DNA of 64,000 nucleotides from Mycobacterium sp. IDR2000157661 (GTDB lineage Bacteria; Actinomycetota; Actinomycetes; Mycobacteriales; Mycobacteriaceae), in assembly GCF_022317005.1 (NCBI RefSeq), contig NZ_CP081006.1:3348001-3412000 (forward strand). Direction: 5' to 3'. The notes under the pieces are model-generated. The model was not told the DNA's origin. It did no database searches and was given only the letters and a program-made list of their open reading frames with translations. The first letter of the stretch is position 1. The number at the start of each line of letters is the position of its first letter. The position numbers were made by a program, and so were the translations under genes. Below are positions 1 through 8,700 of this stretch, in pieces.

Positions 1-425
1 GCCTTCGCCACCGTCGCGGTGCGCACGTTGGCTGCGTCGCTCGACGACCCGACCGCGACGACGAGCACTCCCAGGCCGTCGTCGTCGGGGGAGACACCGG
101 CCTCGGTGAGGCGCAGGCGCAACACCGTCAGCAGCGCGGGGTCCTCGCCGAGCACGTCCGTCCGCTCGACGCGGGCGCCGGACGCTGCGACCGCGGCCGG
201 GATGTCGACGCGCGCGTGGTAGGCGTCGGCGAGCAGGAACGGCACGATGACGCCACCGTCGGGCAGACCGTCGAGCGTGTCACGCAGGCTCGGGCCGTTC
301 TGCTCGAGGAACGCCGGACGCACATCGAGCCACGGTCGCAACCGGCGGATGCGGCCTGCGACCGCGTGAGTGACCGCCGCCGACCGCGGATCGGCGCTGC
401 CGTGCGCGGTGAGGATCAGGCTCAC
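1..425 (-). CDS. Sirohydrochlorin chelatase (CbiX/SirB-like), 3' end outside window
   Basis: This partial gene encodes about 141 residues of a small ferrochelatase-like protein that would insert iron into sirohydrochlorin to make siroheme, the cofactor of the neighbouring sulfite reductase. The N-terminus reads VSLILTAHGSADPRS, the usual class II chelatase start with a metal-binding His in AHGS, followed later by FLLADAYHARVDIP with a second His. The GTG start at 425 overlaps the cysH stop in a GTGA, so the two genes are translationally coupled. The order sirA-cysH-chelatase matches M. tuberculosis Rv2391-Rv2393. The C-terminal part lies to the left of the window, so full length cannot be judged. 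The family call is firm; the exact metal or tetrapyrrole is inferred from context. Confidence 0.85.
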   Translation of the reverse strand, partial: MSLILTAHGSADPRSAAVTHAVAGRIRRLRPWLDVRPAFLEQNGPSLRDTLDGLPDGGVIVPFLLADAYHARVDIPAAVAASGARVERTDVLGEDPALLTVLRLRLTEAGVSPDDDGLGVLVVAVGSSSDAANVRTATVAK

Positions 426-1153
426 GACGCGTGCAGCCCGCATTCGACCTTGCCGGTGCCCGCCCAGCGGCCGCTGCGCGGGTCGGCGCCCTGGATCGGC
501 TTGGCGGTGCAGGGCGCGCAGCCGATCGACGGGTAGCCCTCCTCGACAAGCGGGTTGACCAGGATGCCGTTGGTGTCGATGTAGGCCTGCATGTCCTCGT
601 CGGTCCATGCGGCCAGGGGGTTGATCTTCACCAGGCCGAACGCCTTGTCCCAGCTGATCAGCGGAGCGTTGGCGCGCGTGGGCGCCTCGACCCGGCGAAT
701 GCCGGTCACCCACGCCGAGTAACCGCGCAGCGCCTTGGACAGCGGCTCGACCTTGCGCATCCGGCAGCACTCGTTGGGCTCGCGGGCGAACAGGTTCTTG
801 CCGAACAATTCGTCCTGCTCGGCGACGGTCTTCTCCGGGGTGACGTTGACCACATTGACGTCGTAGACCGCCTCCACGGCGTCGCGGGTGCCGATGGTCT
901 CCACGAAGTGATAGCCGGTGTCGAGGAACAGCACGTCCACACCGGGGCGCACCTTGGCGGCCATGTCGACCAGCACCGCGTCCTGCATGTTGGACGCCAC
1001 GATGTAATCGGATCCACCGGCCGGCCCGCCGGCGTCACCGAAGTGCTCGTCCGTCCAGCGCAGCAGGTCCACCGCGCTGGCGCCGGCGAGTTCGGCGGCA
1101 CCGCGTTCGGCGAGTGCCTGCAGGTCGCTCTCCGTCGTCGTCAATCGACTCAC
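422..1153 (-). CDS. cysH: Adenylylsulfate (APS) reductase CysH
   Basis: The 243-residue protein reduces APS to sulfite with thioredoxin as donor, in the cytoplasm. It carries the four-cysteine [4Fe-4S] signature of APS reductases, a CC pair (NECCRMRKVEPL) and a CAPC further on, and ends in ECGLHAS with the catalytic Cys. LDTGYHF and YSAWVTGIRR are typical of the nucleotide-binding fold. I placed the start at a GTG (1153) that overlaps the sirA stop as GTGA, giving a length like mycobacterial CysH; an upstream ATG at 1186 would run into sirA. It is the middle gene of the sirA-cysH-chelatase operon. Confidence 0.95.
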   Translation of the reverse strand: MSRLTTTESDLQALAERGAAELAGASAVDLLRWTDEHFGDAGGPAGGSDYIVASNMQDAVLVDMAAKVRPGVDVLFLDTGYHFVETIGTRDAVEAVYDVNVVNVTPEKTVAEQDELFGKNLFAREPNECCRMRKVEPLSKALRGYSAWVTGIRRVEAPTRANAPLISWDKAFGLVKINPLAAWTDEDMQAYIDTNGILVNPLVEEGYPSIGCAPCTAKPIQGADPRSGRWAGTGKVECGLHAS

Positions 1154-2826
1154 CTCAAATCCGCTTCGTCCGCCCGTATGGCCCACGTAGCGAAACGCTC
1201 ACCCTGCTCGCGTTGTTTCACGAAGTTGCGAACGACTCGGTCGATGTAGTCACCCAGCTCGGTGGACAGCACCTTGTGCTGGCGCAGCTTGCGGCCGAAG
1301 CCGCTGTCCAGCCCCAGGCTGCCGCCCAAATGAACCTGGAATCCCTCGACGGCGTTGCCGTCGCCGTCGTCGACCATCTGGCCCTTGAAGCCGATGTCGG
1401 CGACCTGGATGCGGGCGCAGGAGTTCGGGCAGCCGTTGATGTTGACGGTGATCGGCACGTCGAGTTGGGCATTGATGTCGTCGAGCCGCTTCTCCAGCTC
1501 GGGCACCAGCACCTGTGCGCGGTTGCGAGTCTCGGCGAACGACAACTTGCAGTACTCGATGCCGGTGCACGCCATGAGGTTCTTGCGCCAGTGCGACGGC
1601 CGCGACGGCAGGCCCAGCGCATCCAGCTGTTCGACGAGCTTGGCCAACTTTTCATCGGGCACATCGAGGATGACCAGCTTCTGGTACGGGGTGAAGCGGA
1701 TGCGGTCAGAACCCGCGGCGGCGGCCAGGTCGGCCACCTTGGTCAGGATCGTGCCGGAGACCCGCCCGGCGATCGGCGCTACGCCGACGGCGTTCATGCC
1801 GTTCTTGAGCCGCTGGATGCCGACGTGGTCGATCGGGTGCTTGACCGGCTCGGGCGCCGGGCCGTCGATCAGCTTGCGGCCCAGGTACTCGGTTTCGAGA
1901 ACTTCCCTGAACTTTTCTACGCCCCAGTCCTTGATGAGGAACTTCAGCCGCGCCTTTGACCGCAGCCGCCGGTAGCCGTAGTCGCGGAACACCGAGGTGA
2001 TGCCCTCCCAGACGTCGGGCACCTCGTCGAGCGGCACCCAGGCGCCGAGTCGCTGGGCCAGCATCGGATTCGTCGACAGTCCGCCGCCGACCCATACATC
2101 TAGCCCGGGCCCGTGCTCGGGATGGTTCACCCCGATGAACGCCACGTCGTTGACCTCGTGCGCGACGTCCTGCAGGCCCGAGATCGCGGTCTTGTACTTG
2201 CGGGGCAGGTTGGAGAACGACGGATCGCCGATGTAGCGCTTGACGATCTCGTCGATCGCCCAGGTCGGGTCGAGGACCTCGTCGAGCGACTCGCCGGCCA
2301 GCGGCGAGCCGAGCACGACGCGCGGGCAGTCACCGCAGGCCTCGGTGGTCTGCAGCCCGACCGCGGCCAACCGCTCCCAGATCTGCGGCACATCCTCGAT
2401 GCGGATCCAGTGGTATTGCACGTTCTCGCGGTCGCTGATGTCGGCGGTGTCGCGGGCGAACTCGGTGGAGATCTCGCCGAGCGTGCGCAGCGCGGCGTTG
2501 GTCAGCGCGCCGCCGTCGCAGCGCACCCGCATCATGAAGAACTCGTCTTCGAGCATGTCGGTGTTCTCGTCACCGGTCCAGGTGCCGTCGTAGCCCTGCT
2601 TGCGCTGGGTGTAGAGGCCCATCCAGCGCATGCGGCCCCGCAGGTCCTGCTTGTCGATGCTGTCGAAGCCCTGCTGCGAGTAGACGTCGAGGATGCGGGC
2701 GCGGACGTTGAGCGCGTCGTCGTCCTTCTTGAACTGCTCGTTCGGGTTGAGCGGCTCGCGGTAACCGAGCGCCCACTGGCCTTCGCCGCGCGGACGCTTG
2801 ACCGGCTTGGGTTGGGCTGTGGTCAT
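1150..2826 (-). CDS. sirA: Ferredoxin-dependent sulfite reductase SirA (NirA)
   Basis: This 558-residue siroheme/[4Fe-4S] enzyme reduces sulfite to sulfide for cysteine synthesis. The cluster/siroheme ligands are visible as CX5C (CTGIEYC) followed by CX3C (GCPNSC). Two ferredoxin-like half domains flank them, and length agrees with mycobacterial SirA (about 555). The start ATG at 2826 has a strong Shine-Dalgarno (AAAGGAG, about 6 nt upstream), which is buried in a hairpin described separately. The protein begins MTTAQPKPVKRPRGEGQWAL. It is the first structural gene of the sulfur operon and shares a GTGA overlap with cysH. The family is easily confused with nitrite reductase, but the APS reductase next door supports sulfite as substrate. 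Confidence 0.93.
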   Translation of the reverse strand: MTTAQPKPVKRPRGEGQWALGYREPLNPNEQFKKDDDALNVRARILDVYSQQGFDSIDKQDLRGRMRWMGLYTQRKQGYDGTWTGDENTDMLEDEFFMMRVRCDGGALTNAALRTLGEISTEFARDTADISDRENVQYHWIRIEDVPQIWERLAAVGLQTTEACGDCPRVVLGSPLAGESLDEVLDPTWAIDEIVKRYIGDPSFSNLPRKYKTAISGLQDVAHEVNDVAFIGVNHPEHGPGLDVWVGGGLSTNPMLAQRLGAWVPLDEVPDVWEGITSVFRDYGYRRLRSKARLKFLIKDWGVEKFREVLETEYLGRKLIDGPAPEPVKHPIDHVGIQRLKNGMNAVGVAPIAGRVSGTILTKVADLAAAAGSDRIRFTPYQKLVILDVPDEKLAKLVEQLDALGLPSRPSHWRKNLMACTGIEYCKLSFAETRNRAQVLVPELEKRLDDINAQLDVPITVNINGCPNSCARIQVADIGFKGQMVDDGDGNAVEGFQVHLGGSLGLDSGFGRKLRQHKVLSTELGDYIDRVVRNFVKQREQGERFATWAIRADEADLR

Positions 2827-2831
2827 GGTGT

Positions 2832-2848
2832 GGCTCCTTTGTGGAGCC
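2832..2848 (-). promoter_or_regulatory. Hairpin masking the sirA Shine-Dalgarno
   Basis: On the minus-strand transcript GGCTCC (2848-2843) can pair perfectly with GGAGCC (2837-2832) around a 5-nt loop (ACAAA). The 3' arm contains most of the AAAGGAG ribosome site of sirA, so the hairpin would block initiation. Its 5' arm overlaps the longer alternative stem at 2846-2894. Confidence 0.65.
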
Positions 2849-2894
2849 GGATCGCGCGGCATCACCGGTGGCTGTCCGGCGGCGCAGATCCGGC
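2846..2894 (-). promoter_or_regulatory. Alternative (anti-sequestering) stem in the sirA leader
   Basis: Positions 2846-2857 and 2882-2894 are complementary over 12 bp with a single bulged base (core GCCGGATC/GATCCGGC). The stem consumes three bases of the arm that masks the sirA Shine-Dalgarno, so the two structures exclude each other, as expected of an attenuator. A third possible pairing joins the sORF segment 2974-2984 to 2881-2885 and 2892-2897. Which fold wins in which condition is inference. Confidence 0.5.
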
Positions 2895-2929
2895 GGCCAG
2901 CTGAAGTTTCAGGTGGGCGATCTACGACG

Positions 2930-3022
2930 TCAACGCTGACAACAACAGGTACAAACGCGCTTGAAGTCGACGTGCCGCCGCGCCACCAACGAAATGCGGT
3001 GGGGGAAGTGGGCGGCAATCAC
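2930..3022 (-). CDS. Polycysteine leader peptide of the sirA operon (30 aa)
   Basis: The short ORF encodes a 30-residue peptide ending RVCTCCCQR, with four Cys codons among the last seven residues, immediately before the sulfur-reduction operon. Polycysteine leaderless sORFs that act as cysteine-responsive attenuators upstream of such operons are known from mycobacteria, and this is a clear member of that class. The GTG at 3022 lies at leaderless distance from a -10-like CACAAT; a second in-frame GTG lies at 2986. No Shine-Dalgarno is visible. Ribosome stalling at the Cys codons (2939-2953) would change which downstream hairpin forms and so control sirA translation. Confidence 0.75.
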   Translation of the reverse strand: MIAAHFPHRISLVARRHVDFKRVCTCCCQR

Positions 3023-3029
3023 GAGTTCG

Positions 3030-3035
3030 ATTGTG
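3030..3035 (-). promoter_or_regulatory. -10-like element for the leader peptide transcript
   Basis: CACAAT on the minus strand matches the NANNNT core of mycobacterial SigA -10 elements and ends 7 nt before the GTG of the leader ORF, which would put transcription start at or within a base of the start codon. No good -35 is seen. Confidence 0.4.
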
Positions 3036-3115
3036 CCACGGACACCGGCGTATGCCCTAACTGGCCAGACTTTCGCGCACGGTGAACGAAACGGTGCGTC
3101 TGGGACACTGGCGGG

Positions 3116-4291
3116 GTGACTGTCCGAACCGCGCCCGTTCCGCTGCTGGCACTCGCGCCGACACCGGGGCGGCCGTTCGGTATCTACATCCACGTACCGT
3201 TCTGCGCCACCCGCTGCGGCTACTGCGACTTCAACACCTACACGCCCGCCGAGCTGGGCGGTGCGGACCCCGACGCCTGGCTCGCCGGGTTGCGCGTCGA
3301 GCTGCGGCTGGCCGCGCAGCTGCTGGGCCCGGTCCGACCCGTCGACACGGTCTTCGTCGGCGGCGGCACCCCGTCGCTGCTCGGCGGCGCGGCCCTTGCG
3401 GCGGTGCTCGAGGCGGTCCGCGAGCCGTTCACCCTGGCCGCCGACGCCGAGATCACCACCGAAGCCAACCCCGAGTCCACCTCGGCGCGGTTGTTCGACC
3501 AGCTCCTCGCCGCCGGATACACGCGGGTGTCGTTGGGCATGCAGTCCGTCGCGCCACACGTGCTGGCGGCCCTGGACCGGGTGCATTCGCCCGGTCGGGC
3601 GCTCGAGGCGGCCAGGGAGGCCCGCGCGGCCGGCTTCGGCCACGTCAACCTCGATCTGATCTACGGCACGCCGGGGGAGAGCGACGACGATCTGCTCCGG
3701 TCGGTCGATGCGGTGATCGACGCCGGCGTCGACCATGTGTCGGCCTACGCGCTGGTGGTCGAGGACGGGACGGCGTTGGCGCGTCGGGTGCGGCGAGGCG
3801 AGTCGGCGGCCCCCGACGACGACGTGCTGGCCCGGCGCTACGAACTGCTCGACGGTCGCCTGACCGCCGCCGGGTTCGACTGGTACGAGGTCTCGAACTG
3901 GAGCAGGCCCGGCGGCGAGTGCCGGCACAACATCGGCTACTGGAACGGCGGCCAGTGGTGGGGAGCAGGACCGGGAGCGCACGGGTTCGTCGGCGCGACG
4001 CGGTGGTGGAACGTCAAGCACCCCGGCGCCTACACCAGGTCGTTGGCCGCGGAGACGTTGCCCGTCGCCGACCACGAACACCTCGACAGCGGGCTCGCGC
4101 ACGTCGAGGACGTGATGCTGCGGGTGCGCCTGCGGGCCGGCCTGCCGCTGGCCCTGCTGAGCGCGGCCGAACGCCGCCGCGCCGACACCGTCGTCGGTGA
4201 CGGCCTGCTCGCCCGCGACGAGGATCGGCTGGTGCTGACCGGGCGCGGCCGGCTGCTGGCCGACGCCGTGGTGCGCGATCTGCTCGACTGA
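3116..4291 (+). CDS. hemW: HemW-like radical SAM protein (annotated hemN in mycobacteria)
   Basis: The 391-residue protein has the radical SAM CX3CX2C motif in PFCATRCGYCDF, followed by FVGGGTPSLL and an N-terminal YIHVPFC typical of the coproporphyrinogen oxidase-like family. A CDF rather than CGC after the last cluster Cys is the HemW (heme chaperone) form, so true coproporphyrinogen III dehydrogenase activity is doubtful. It is the Rv2388c equivalent and lies beside the sulfur operon as in M. tuberculosis. The GTG at 3116 has no Shine-Dalgarno, but a GACACT -10-like hexamer (3104-3109) ends exactly 6 nt before it, so the mRNA is probably leaderless. Confidence 0.9.
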   Translation: MTVRTAPVPLLALAPTPGRPFGIYIHVPFCATRCGYCDFNTYTPAELGGADPDAWLAGLRVELRLAAQLLGPVRPVDTVFVGGGTPSLLGGAALAAVLEAVREPFTLAADAEITTEANPESTSARLFDQLLAAGYTRVSLGMQSVAPHVLAALDRVHSPGRALEAAREARAAGFGHVNLDLIYGTPGESDDDLLRSVDAVIDAGVDHVSAYALVVEDGTALARRVRRGESAAPDDDVLARRYELLDGRLTAAGFDWYEVSNWSRPGGECRHNIGYWNGGQWWGAGPGAHGFVGATRWWNVKHPGAYTRSLAAETLPVADHEHLDSGLAHVEDVMLRVRLRAGLPLALLSAAERRRADTVVGDGLLARDEDRLVLTGRGRLLADAVVRDLLD

Positions 4292-4304
4292 CGGCGCCGA
4301 ACGT

Positions 4305-4331
4305 TGAACGATTGCCTCGTGCGCTCCGTTG
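4305..4331 (+). promoter_or_regulatory. Putative ECF (SigL-like) autoregulated promoter
   Basis: TGAAC at 4305-4309 and CGTTG at 4327-4331 are 17 nt apart, resembling the TGAAC...CGT pattern of SigL-class promoters, directly upstream of the ECF sigma gene. Autoregulation is inferred from the family. Confidence 0.4.
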
Positions 4332-4358
4332 TGTTGAGCGACGACAGGAGGAGAAGGG

Positions 4359-4874
4359 ATGAGCCCTGAGCCGGACCAGGCCGCGCTCCTGCGGGCGATC
4401 CACGACGAGCACAGCCCGGCACTGCTGCGCTATGTGCTGCGGCTCACGCGCGGCGACATGCCGTTCGCCGAAGACGTGGTGCAGGAGTCGCTGCTGCGGC
4501 TGTGGCGCAAGCCGGAAATCATGGAGCAGCCCGGCGAGTCGGCTCGTGCGTGGCTGTTCACCGTCGCGCGCAACCTGGTGATCGACGACCGGCGCAGCGC
4601 CCGCTACAGCCGCGAATTGCAGACCGACGACATGCCCGAGCGGCCGTCGGCCGACACCCTCGGGCCGGCCTTCGACAAGTGGATCCTGTCCGACGCGTTG
4701 CAGTCGCTGAGCCCGGACCACCGCACCGCCATCGTGCGCGCCTACTACCTGGGCCAGACCGTCGCAGACATCGCCCAGCATGAGGGGATACCCGAGGGCA
4801 CCGTGAAATCCAGACTCCACTACGCGCTGCGCGCGCTGCGAATCGCACTGCAGGAAAGGGGGGTGGTCCAGTGA
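4359..4874 (+). CDS. ECF sigma factor, SigL-like
   Basis: The 171-residue protein has ECF regions sigma2 (about 10-80: YVLRLTRGDMPFAEDVVQE, LWRKPE, ARAWLFTVARNLVIDDRRSA) and sigma4 (about 110-165: LSPDHRTAIVRAYYLGQ, IPEGTVKSRLHYALRALR). It most resembles mycobacterial SigL. It would recruit RNA polymerase to a small stress regulon and is paired with its anti-sigma gene by a GTGA overlap. A very strong Shine-Dalgarno (AGGAGGAGAAGGG) precedes the ATG. In M. tuberculosis sigL lies elsewhere, beside other genes, so this is either a relocated orthologue or a paralogue. Confidence 0.88.
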   Translation: MSPEPDQAALLRAIHDEHSPALLRYVLRLTRGDMPFAEDVVQESLLRLWRKPEIMEQPGESARAWLFTVARNLVIDDRRSARYSRELQTDDMPERPSADTLGPAFDKWILSDALQSLSPDHRTAIVRAYYLGQTVADIAQHEGIPEGTVKSRLHYALRALRIALQERGVVQ

Positions 4875-5584
4875 GCGGACCGAATCCCGACCGCACACCC
4901 GACGACGACATCGCCGAATGGGATGCCGCCTACGTACTGGGTGCGCTGAGTCGACAGGACCGACGCGACTACGAGGACTTTCTGGCGGAGAATCCGCAAC
5001 GGACCGCCGACCTGACCGAACTGGCCGGCATGCCCGGCATTCTGAACGCGCTCAGCCGCGAGGAGGCGGTGGCCCTCACCGACATCGGCGGCCCGCCGGT
5101 GCCCGCCGAGCGGCCCGACAATGTCGCCTCCCTGGCTCGCGCCGCGGCCAAGAGACAGCAGCGGTCCCGCCGCAGTGCGCTGGTGGCCGCGGTGGCATCG
5201 GCGGCGGTGCTGGCCGTCCTCGGGGTGGTCGTCGGCTCGACGGTGTTCCCCCGCCAGTCCGCGGTGCAGACCGTGGCGATGCAGCCGATGCAGCAGGCGG
5301 AGCGCCAAGGGCTCACCGCGCAACTGGCCGTGACGCAGAAGAAGTGGGGCACCGAACTCCACTGGGCGTGTGAGTACACGAAGGACTGGGCGCGTCAGGT
5401 CGACAGCTACGACATGGTGGTGATCACGCGCGACGGCGCACAGCGAACCGTCGGGTCCTGGCGCCCGGCCGGCGACGAGGCCACTGGTCTGGCGGCCGCG
5501 ACGGCCATCCCGACCGACCAGATCCGCAGCGTCGAGATCCGGGTCTCCGGCCGCGACGAGCCCCTGGCGATCCGCACGCTGTAG
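4871..5584 (+). CDS. Membrane anti-sigma factor, RslA-like, zinc ligands lost
   Basis: This 237-residue protein is a single-pass anti-sigma factor. The cytoplasmic N-terminal domain (about 12-65, EWDAAYVLGALS) should hold the preceding sigma factor, a membrane helix lies at about 102-126, and the C-terminal domain is extracytoplasmic. RslA-type anti-sigma factors usually carry an HxxxCxxC zinc site here; in this protein the same spacing reads F37-N41-R44 (FLAENPQR), so the redox-sensitive zinc switch appears absent. A lone Cys (HWACEYTKD) remains in the outer domain. The GTG start overlaps the sigma stop. The pairing with the sigma factor is firm; the signal sensed is unknown. Confidence 0.83.
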   Translation: MSGPNPDRTPDDDIAEWDAAYVLGALSRQDRRDYEDFLAENPQRTADLTELAGMPGILNALSREEAVALTDIGGPPVPAERPDNVASLARAAAKRQQRSRRSALVAAVASAAVLAVLGVVVGSTVFPRQSAVQTVAMQPMQQAERQGLTAQLAVTQKKWGTELHWACEYTKDWARQVDSYDMVVITRDGAQRTVGSWRPAGDEATGLAAATAIPTDQIRSVEIRVSGRDEPLAIRTL

Positions 5585-5680
5585 CGACCCGGGTCGACGG
5601 CGCCGCGACGTGACCAGCGCCACCGCCGACGACGCGGTGTGAATCACAAAGATCAGTGCGGTTGTGTCAAGATTGCCCGC

Positions 5681-5740
5681 ATGTCCGATGATTTATTAGG
5701 GAAGGCTACCCAGACTTCGCTATCCATCGGGTTGGGCTGA
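5681..5740 (+). CDS. Possible 19-aa leader ORF before the PKS gene
   Basis: ATG at 5681 opens MSDDLLGKATQTSLSIGLG and ends at a TGA only one base before the PKS GTG. It spans the IdeR box. An AAGATT/CAAGAT -10-like hexamer (5668-5674) sits at leaderless distance from its ATG, and it has no Shine-Dalgarno. It may couple ribosomes onto the PKS start, which itself has only a weak ribosome site. It could equally be chance. Confidence 0.35.
   Translation: MSDDLLGKATQTSLSIGLG
5696..5714 (+). promoter_or_regulatory. IdeR iron box upstream of the PKS gene
   Basis: The 19-bp sequence TTAGGGAAGGCTACCCAGA matches 14 of 19 positions of the mycobacterial IdeR consensus TTAGGTTAGGCTAACCTAA. It implies repression in iron-replete cells, like the other mbt units. 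If transcription starts near 5681 the box lies at about +16. Confidence 0.75.
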
Positions 5741-5741
5741 G

Positions 5742-8700
5742 GTGGCCGATTCCGCATCCCCCGAACCGGTCGCGATCGTCGGCATGGGCTGTCGACTGGC
5801 GGGCGGCGTCAGCAGCCCGGCGCAGTTCTGGCGCTTCCTGCTCGCAGGCGGCAGCGACGTCACCGAGATTCCCAGCGAACGCTGGGAGCCGTATCTGCGC
5901 CGCGACCCGCGCAATGCGGCGGTGCTCAGGGAGGCCACAAAGCTGGGCTCGTTCCTGCCGGATCTGGGCGGGTTCGACGCCGAGTTCTTCGGGGTGTCCC
6001 CACGCGAGGCGGAGCTGATGGACCCCCAGCAGCGGCTCGCGCTCGAGGTCAGCTGGGAGGCGCTGGAACACGCGGGCGTACGGCCGCGGTCGCTGGCCGG
6101 CAGCGACACCGCCGTGCTGATGGGCGTCAACTCCGACGACTACGGCAAGCTCGTCATGGAGGACCTCACCGGCATCGAGGCCTGGACCGGGATCGGCACG
6201 TCGTTGTGCGGCATCGCCAACCGGGTGTCGCACCTACTCGACCTGCGCGGGCCCAGCGTGGCGCTGGACGCCGCCTGCGCCGCCTCGCTGGTCGCCGTGC
6301 ACCAGGCCTGTCAACTGCTGCGGGCGGGTGAGACGTCGCTGGCGCTGGCCGGGGGCGTCAGCGCGTTGATCGGACCCGGGCTGACCCGGGTGCTCGACGT
6401 CGCGGGCGCGACCGCTGCCGACGGACGGTGCAAGACGTTCGATGCCGCCGCCGACGGCTACGGGCGCGGTGAGGGCGCAGGCGTGGTGGTGCTCAAGCGA
6501 CTCGCCGACGCGGTCCGCGACGCGGACCACGTGTACGCGGTCGTGCGCGGCGGCGCCGTCGCGCAGGACGGTCGCACCGTCGGGATCATGTCGCCGAACG
6601 GCGACGCCCAGGCCGACATGTTCCGGCGGGCCTGCCGGTCGGCGGGCGTGAGTCCCGCGAGCGTCGACTTCGTCGAGGCGCACGGCACCGGCACCCCGAC
6701 CGGTGATCCCACCGAGGTGCGCGCCCTCGCATCGGTTTACGGTTTCGGCCGCGGGGGCGACGCGCCGTGCCGCATCGGCTCTGTCAAACCGAATGTCGGC
6801 CACCTCGAGGGGGGCGCCGGTGTCGTCGGGCTCATCAAGGCGGCCCTGGCCCTGCACCACGAGACCATCCCGCCCACTGCGGGCCTGACCACCCTGACTC
6901 CGGCCGTCGACTGGCCCAGCAGCGGGCTGCGGGTGCCGACCGATGCCGAACCATGGCAGCGCACCGCGGAGCGGCCACGGCGCGCTGCGGTGTGCAGCTA
7001 CGGCTACGGCGGCACCATCGCCCATGTGCTGCTCGAAGAAGCGCCGGCGCAGCCTGGCCCGGAAGCCGTTGACAGACAGAAAGTTCCGGCGGTCATCCCG
7101 GTGTCGGCCCGGTCGGCCGCGCGGTTGCGTGCGCAGGCGGGCGCGCTCGCCGAGCACCTGAACGGCGGCGGCGATTCCCTCGACCGGGTCGCGGCCACCA
7201 TGTGGGTGCGCCGCTCACACGAACCGGTGCGCGCGGCCGTGATCGCCGACGACCTCGCCGCCGCGGCGACGGCGCTGTCCGCACTGGCCGCCGACACCCC
7301 CGACCGCGCGGTGGTCACCGGCGCCGTGCTGCCGTCGGCGGCCGACGGTGCGGTGTGGGTGTTCTCCGGCCACGGTTCGCACTGGACCGGCATGGGTCGC
7401 CGACTGCTCACCGCCGCAACGGAATTCGCGACGGTCATCGATGCGATCGACCCGGTGTTCGAGGCGCAGCTCGGCTTCTCTGCCCGCGAGGCGCTCACCG
7501 CGGGCGAACTCGGCGGCACCGACCGGGTGCAGGCCCTGACGTTCGCCATGCAAGTCGGCCTGGCGGCCGTGCTGCGGGCGCGCGGCGTGACACCCGCCGC
7601 GGTGATCGGGCATTCGGTCGGCGAGGTGGCCGCCTGCGTGACGGCCGGGGTGTTCGACCTGACGACCGGTGCCGCGGTCGCGTGCTACCGGGCGCGCGGC
7701 TTCCGGTCGGTGGCGGGGCAGGGCGCCATGGCACTTGTGCGCCTGCCGTTCGCCGAGGCACAGCGACGCCTGAGAGGGCGGACCGACATCGAGGCGGCGA
7801 TCAACGCATCGCCCGCCTCGACCGTGGTGTCGGGCACGGTCGACGCCGTGGCCGAGGTCAGCGCCGACTGGGCGCAGCAGGGCGTCATGGTGCGCCGCGT
7901 CAACACCGACGTCGCGTTCCACAGTCCCGCGATGGACGCGCTGACCGGCGAACTCGGCCGCCTCACCGGGCAGCTGCCCGCTCCGCGCGCCGCCGAAACT
8001 CCGCTGTACACCACGGCGTTGGCCGACCCGCGGTCCCGAGCACCGCGTGACCGGCACTACTGGGTGGCCAATCTGCGCGACCGCGTGCGGTTCGCCGAGG
8101 CCGTGTCGGCGGCGATCGAGGACGGACACCGACTCTTCCTCGAGGTGTCGGCGCATCCGGTGGTCGCGCACTCGATCGCCGAAACCCTGGCCGATGCCGG
8201 AATCGACGAGCACGCGGTCGTACCGCTGCTGCGGCGGGACCGGCCGGAGATGCACTCGGTCGCAACGGCACTCGCCGCGCTGCACTGTCACGGCGCCCCG
8301 GTCGCCCACGGTTTCGACGCGGCCGCACCGTGGGCACACGACCTGCCGGTGACGCAGTGGCAACACCGCCGCTTCTGGCGCACCCCCACGCCGCCACCAG
8401 GCGGGCGCGCCGTGCACGACGTACGCAGTCACACGTTGCTCGGTGGCCGCACCGAGGTGACCGGCGCCGTGACATCGCGGATGTGGCAGACCCGCCTCGA
8501 CATGAGCACCCGGCCCTATCCCGGAGATCATCCGGTCAAGGGCACCGAGATCGTGCCCGCCGCGGTCATCGTCAACACGTTCCTCGCTGCGGCCGCGGGC
8601 CTGAACACCCGCTGTGACCGCGTGGGCACTGATCTGGTCGACGTCCGACTGCGCACACCGGTCGCACCGGGGCGTGCCCGTGACGTCCAGGTGGTGCTGC

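Noticed and set aside
1153..1186. A longer cysH starting at ATG 1186
   Set aside because: It would overlap the conserved sirA C-terminus by 37 bp; the GTG at 1153 gives the usual GTGA junction and the family length.
2930..4102. A 390-residue minus-strand reading frame opposite hemW
   Set aside because: Most of it is the complement of the hemW coding region; only its last 30 codons (2930-3022) form a believable gene, the Cys leader.
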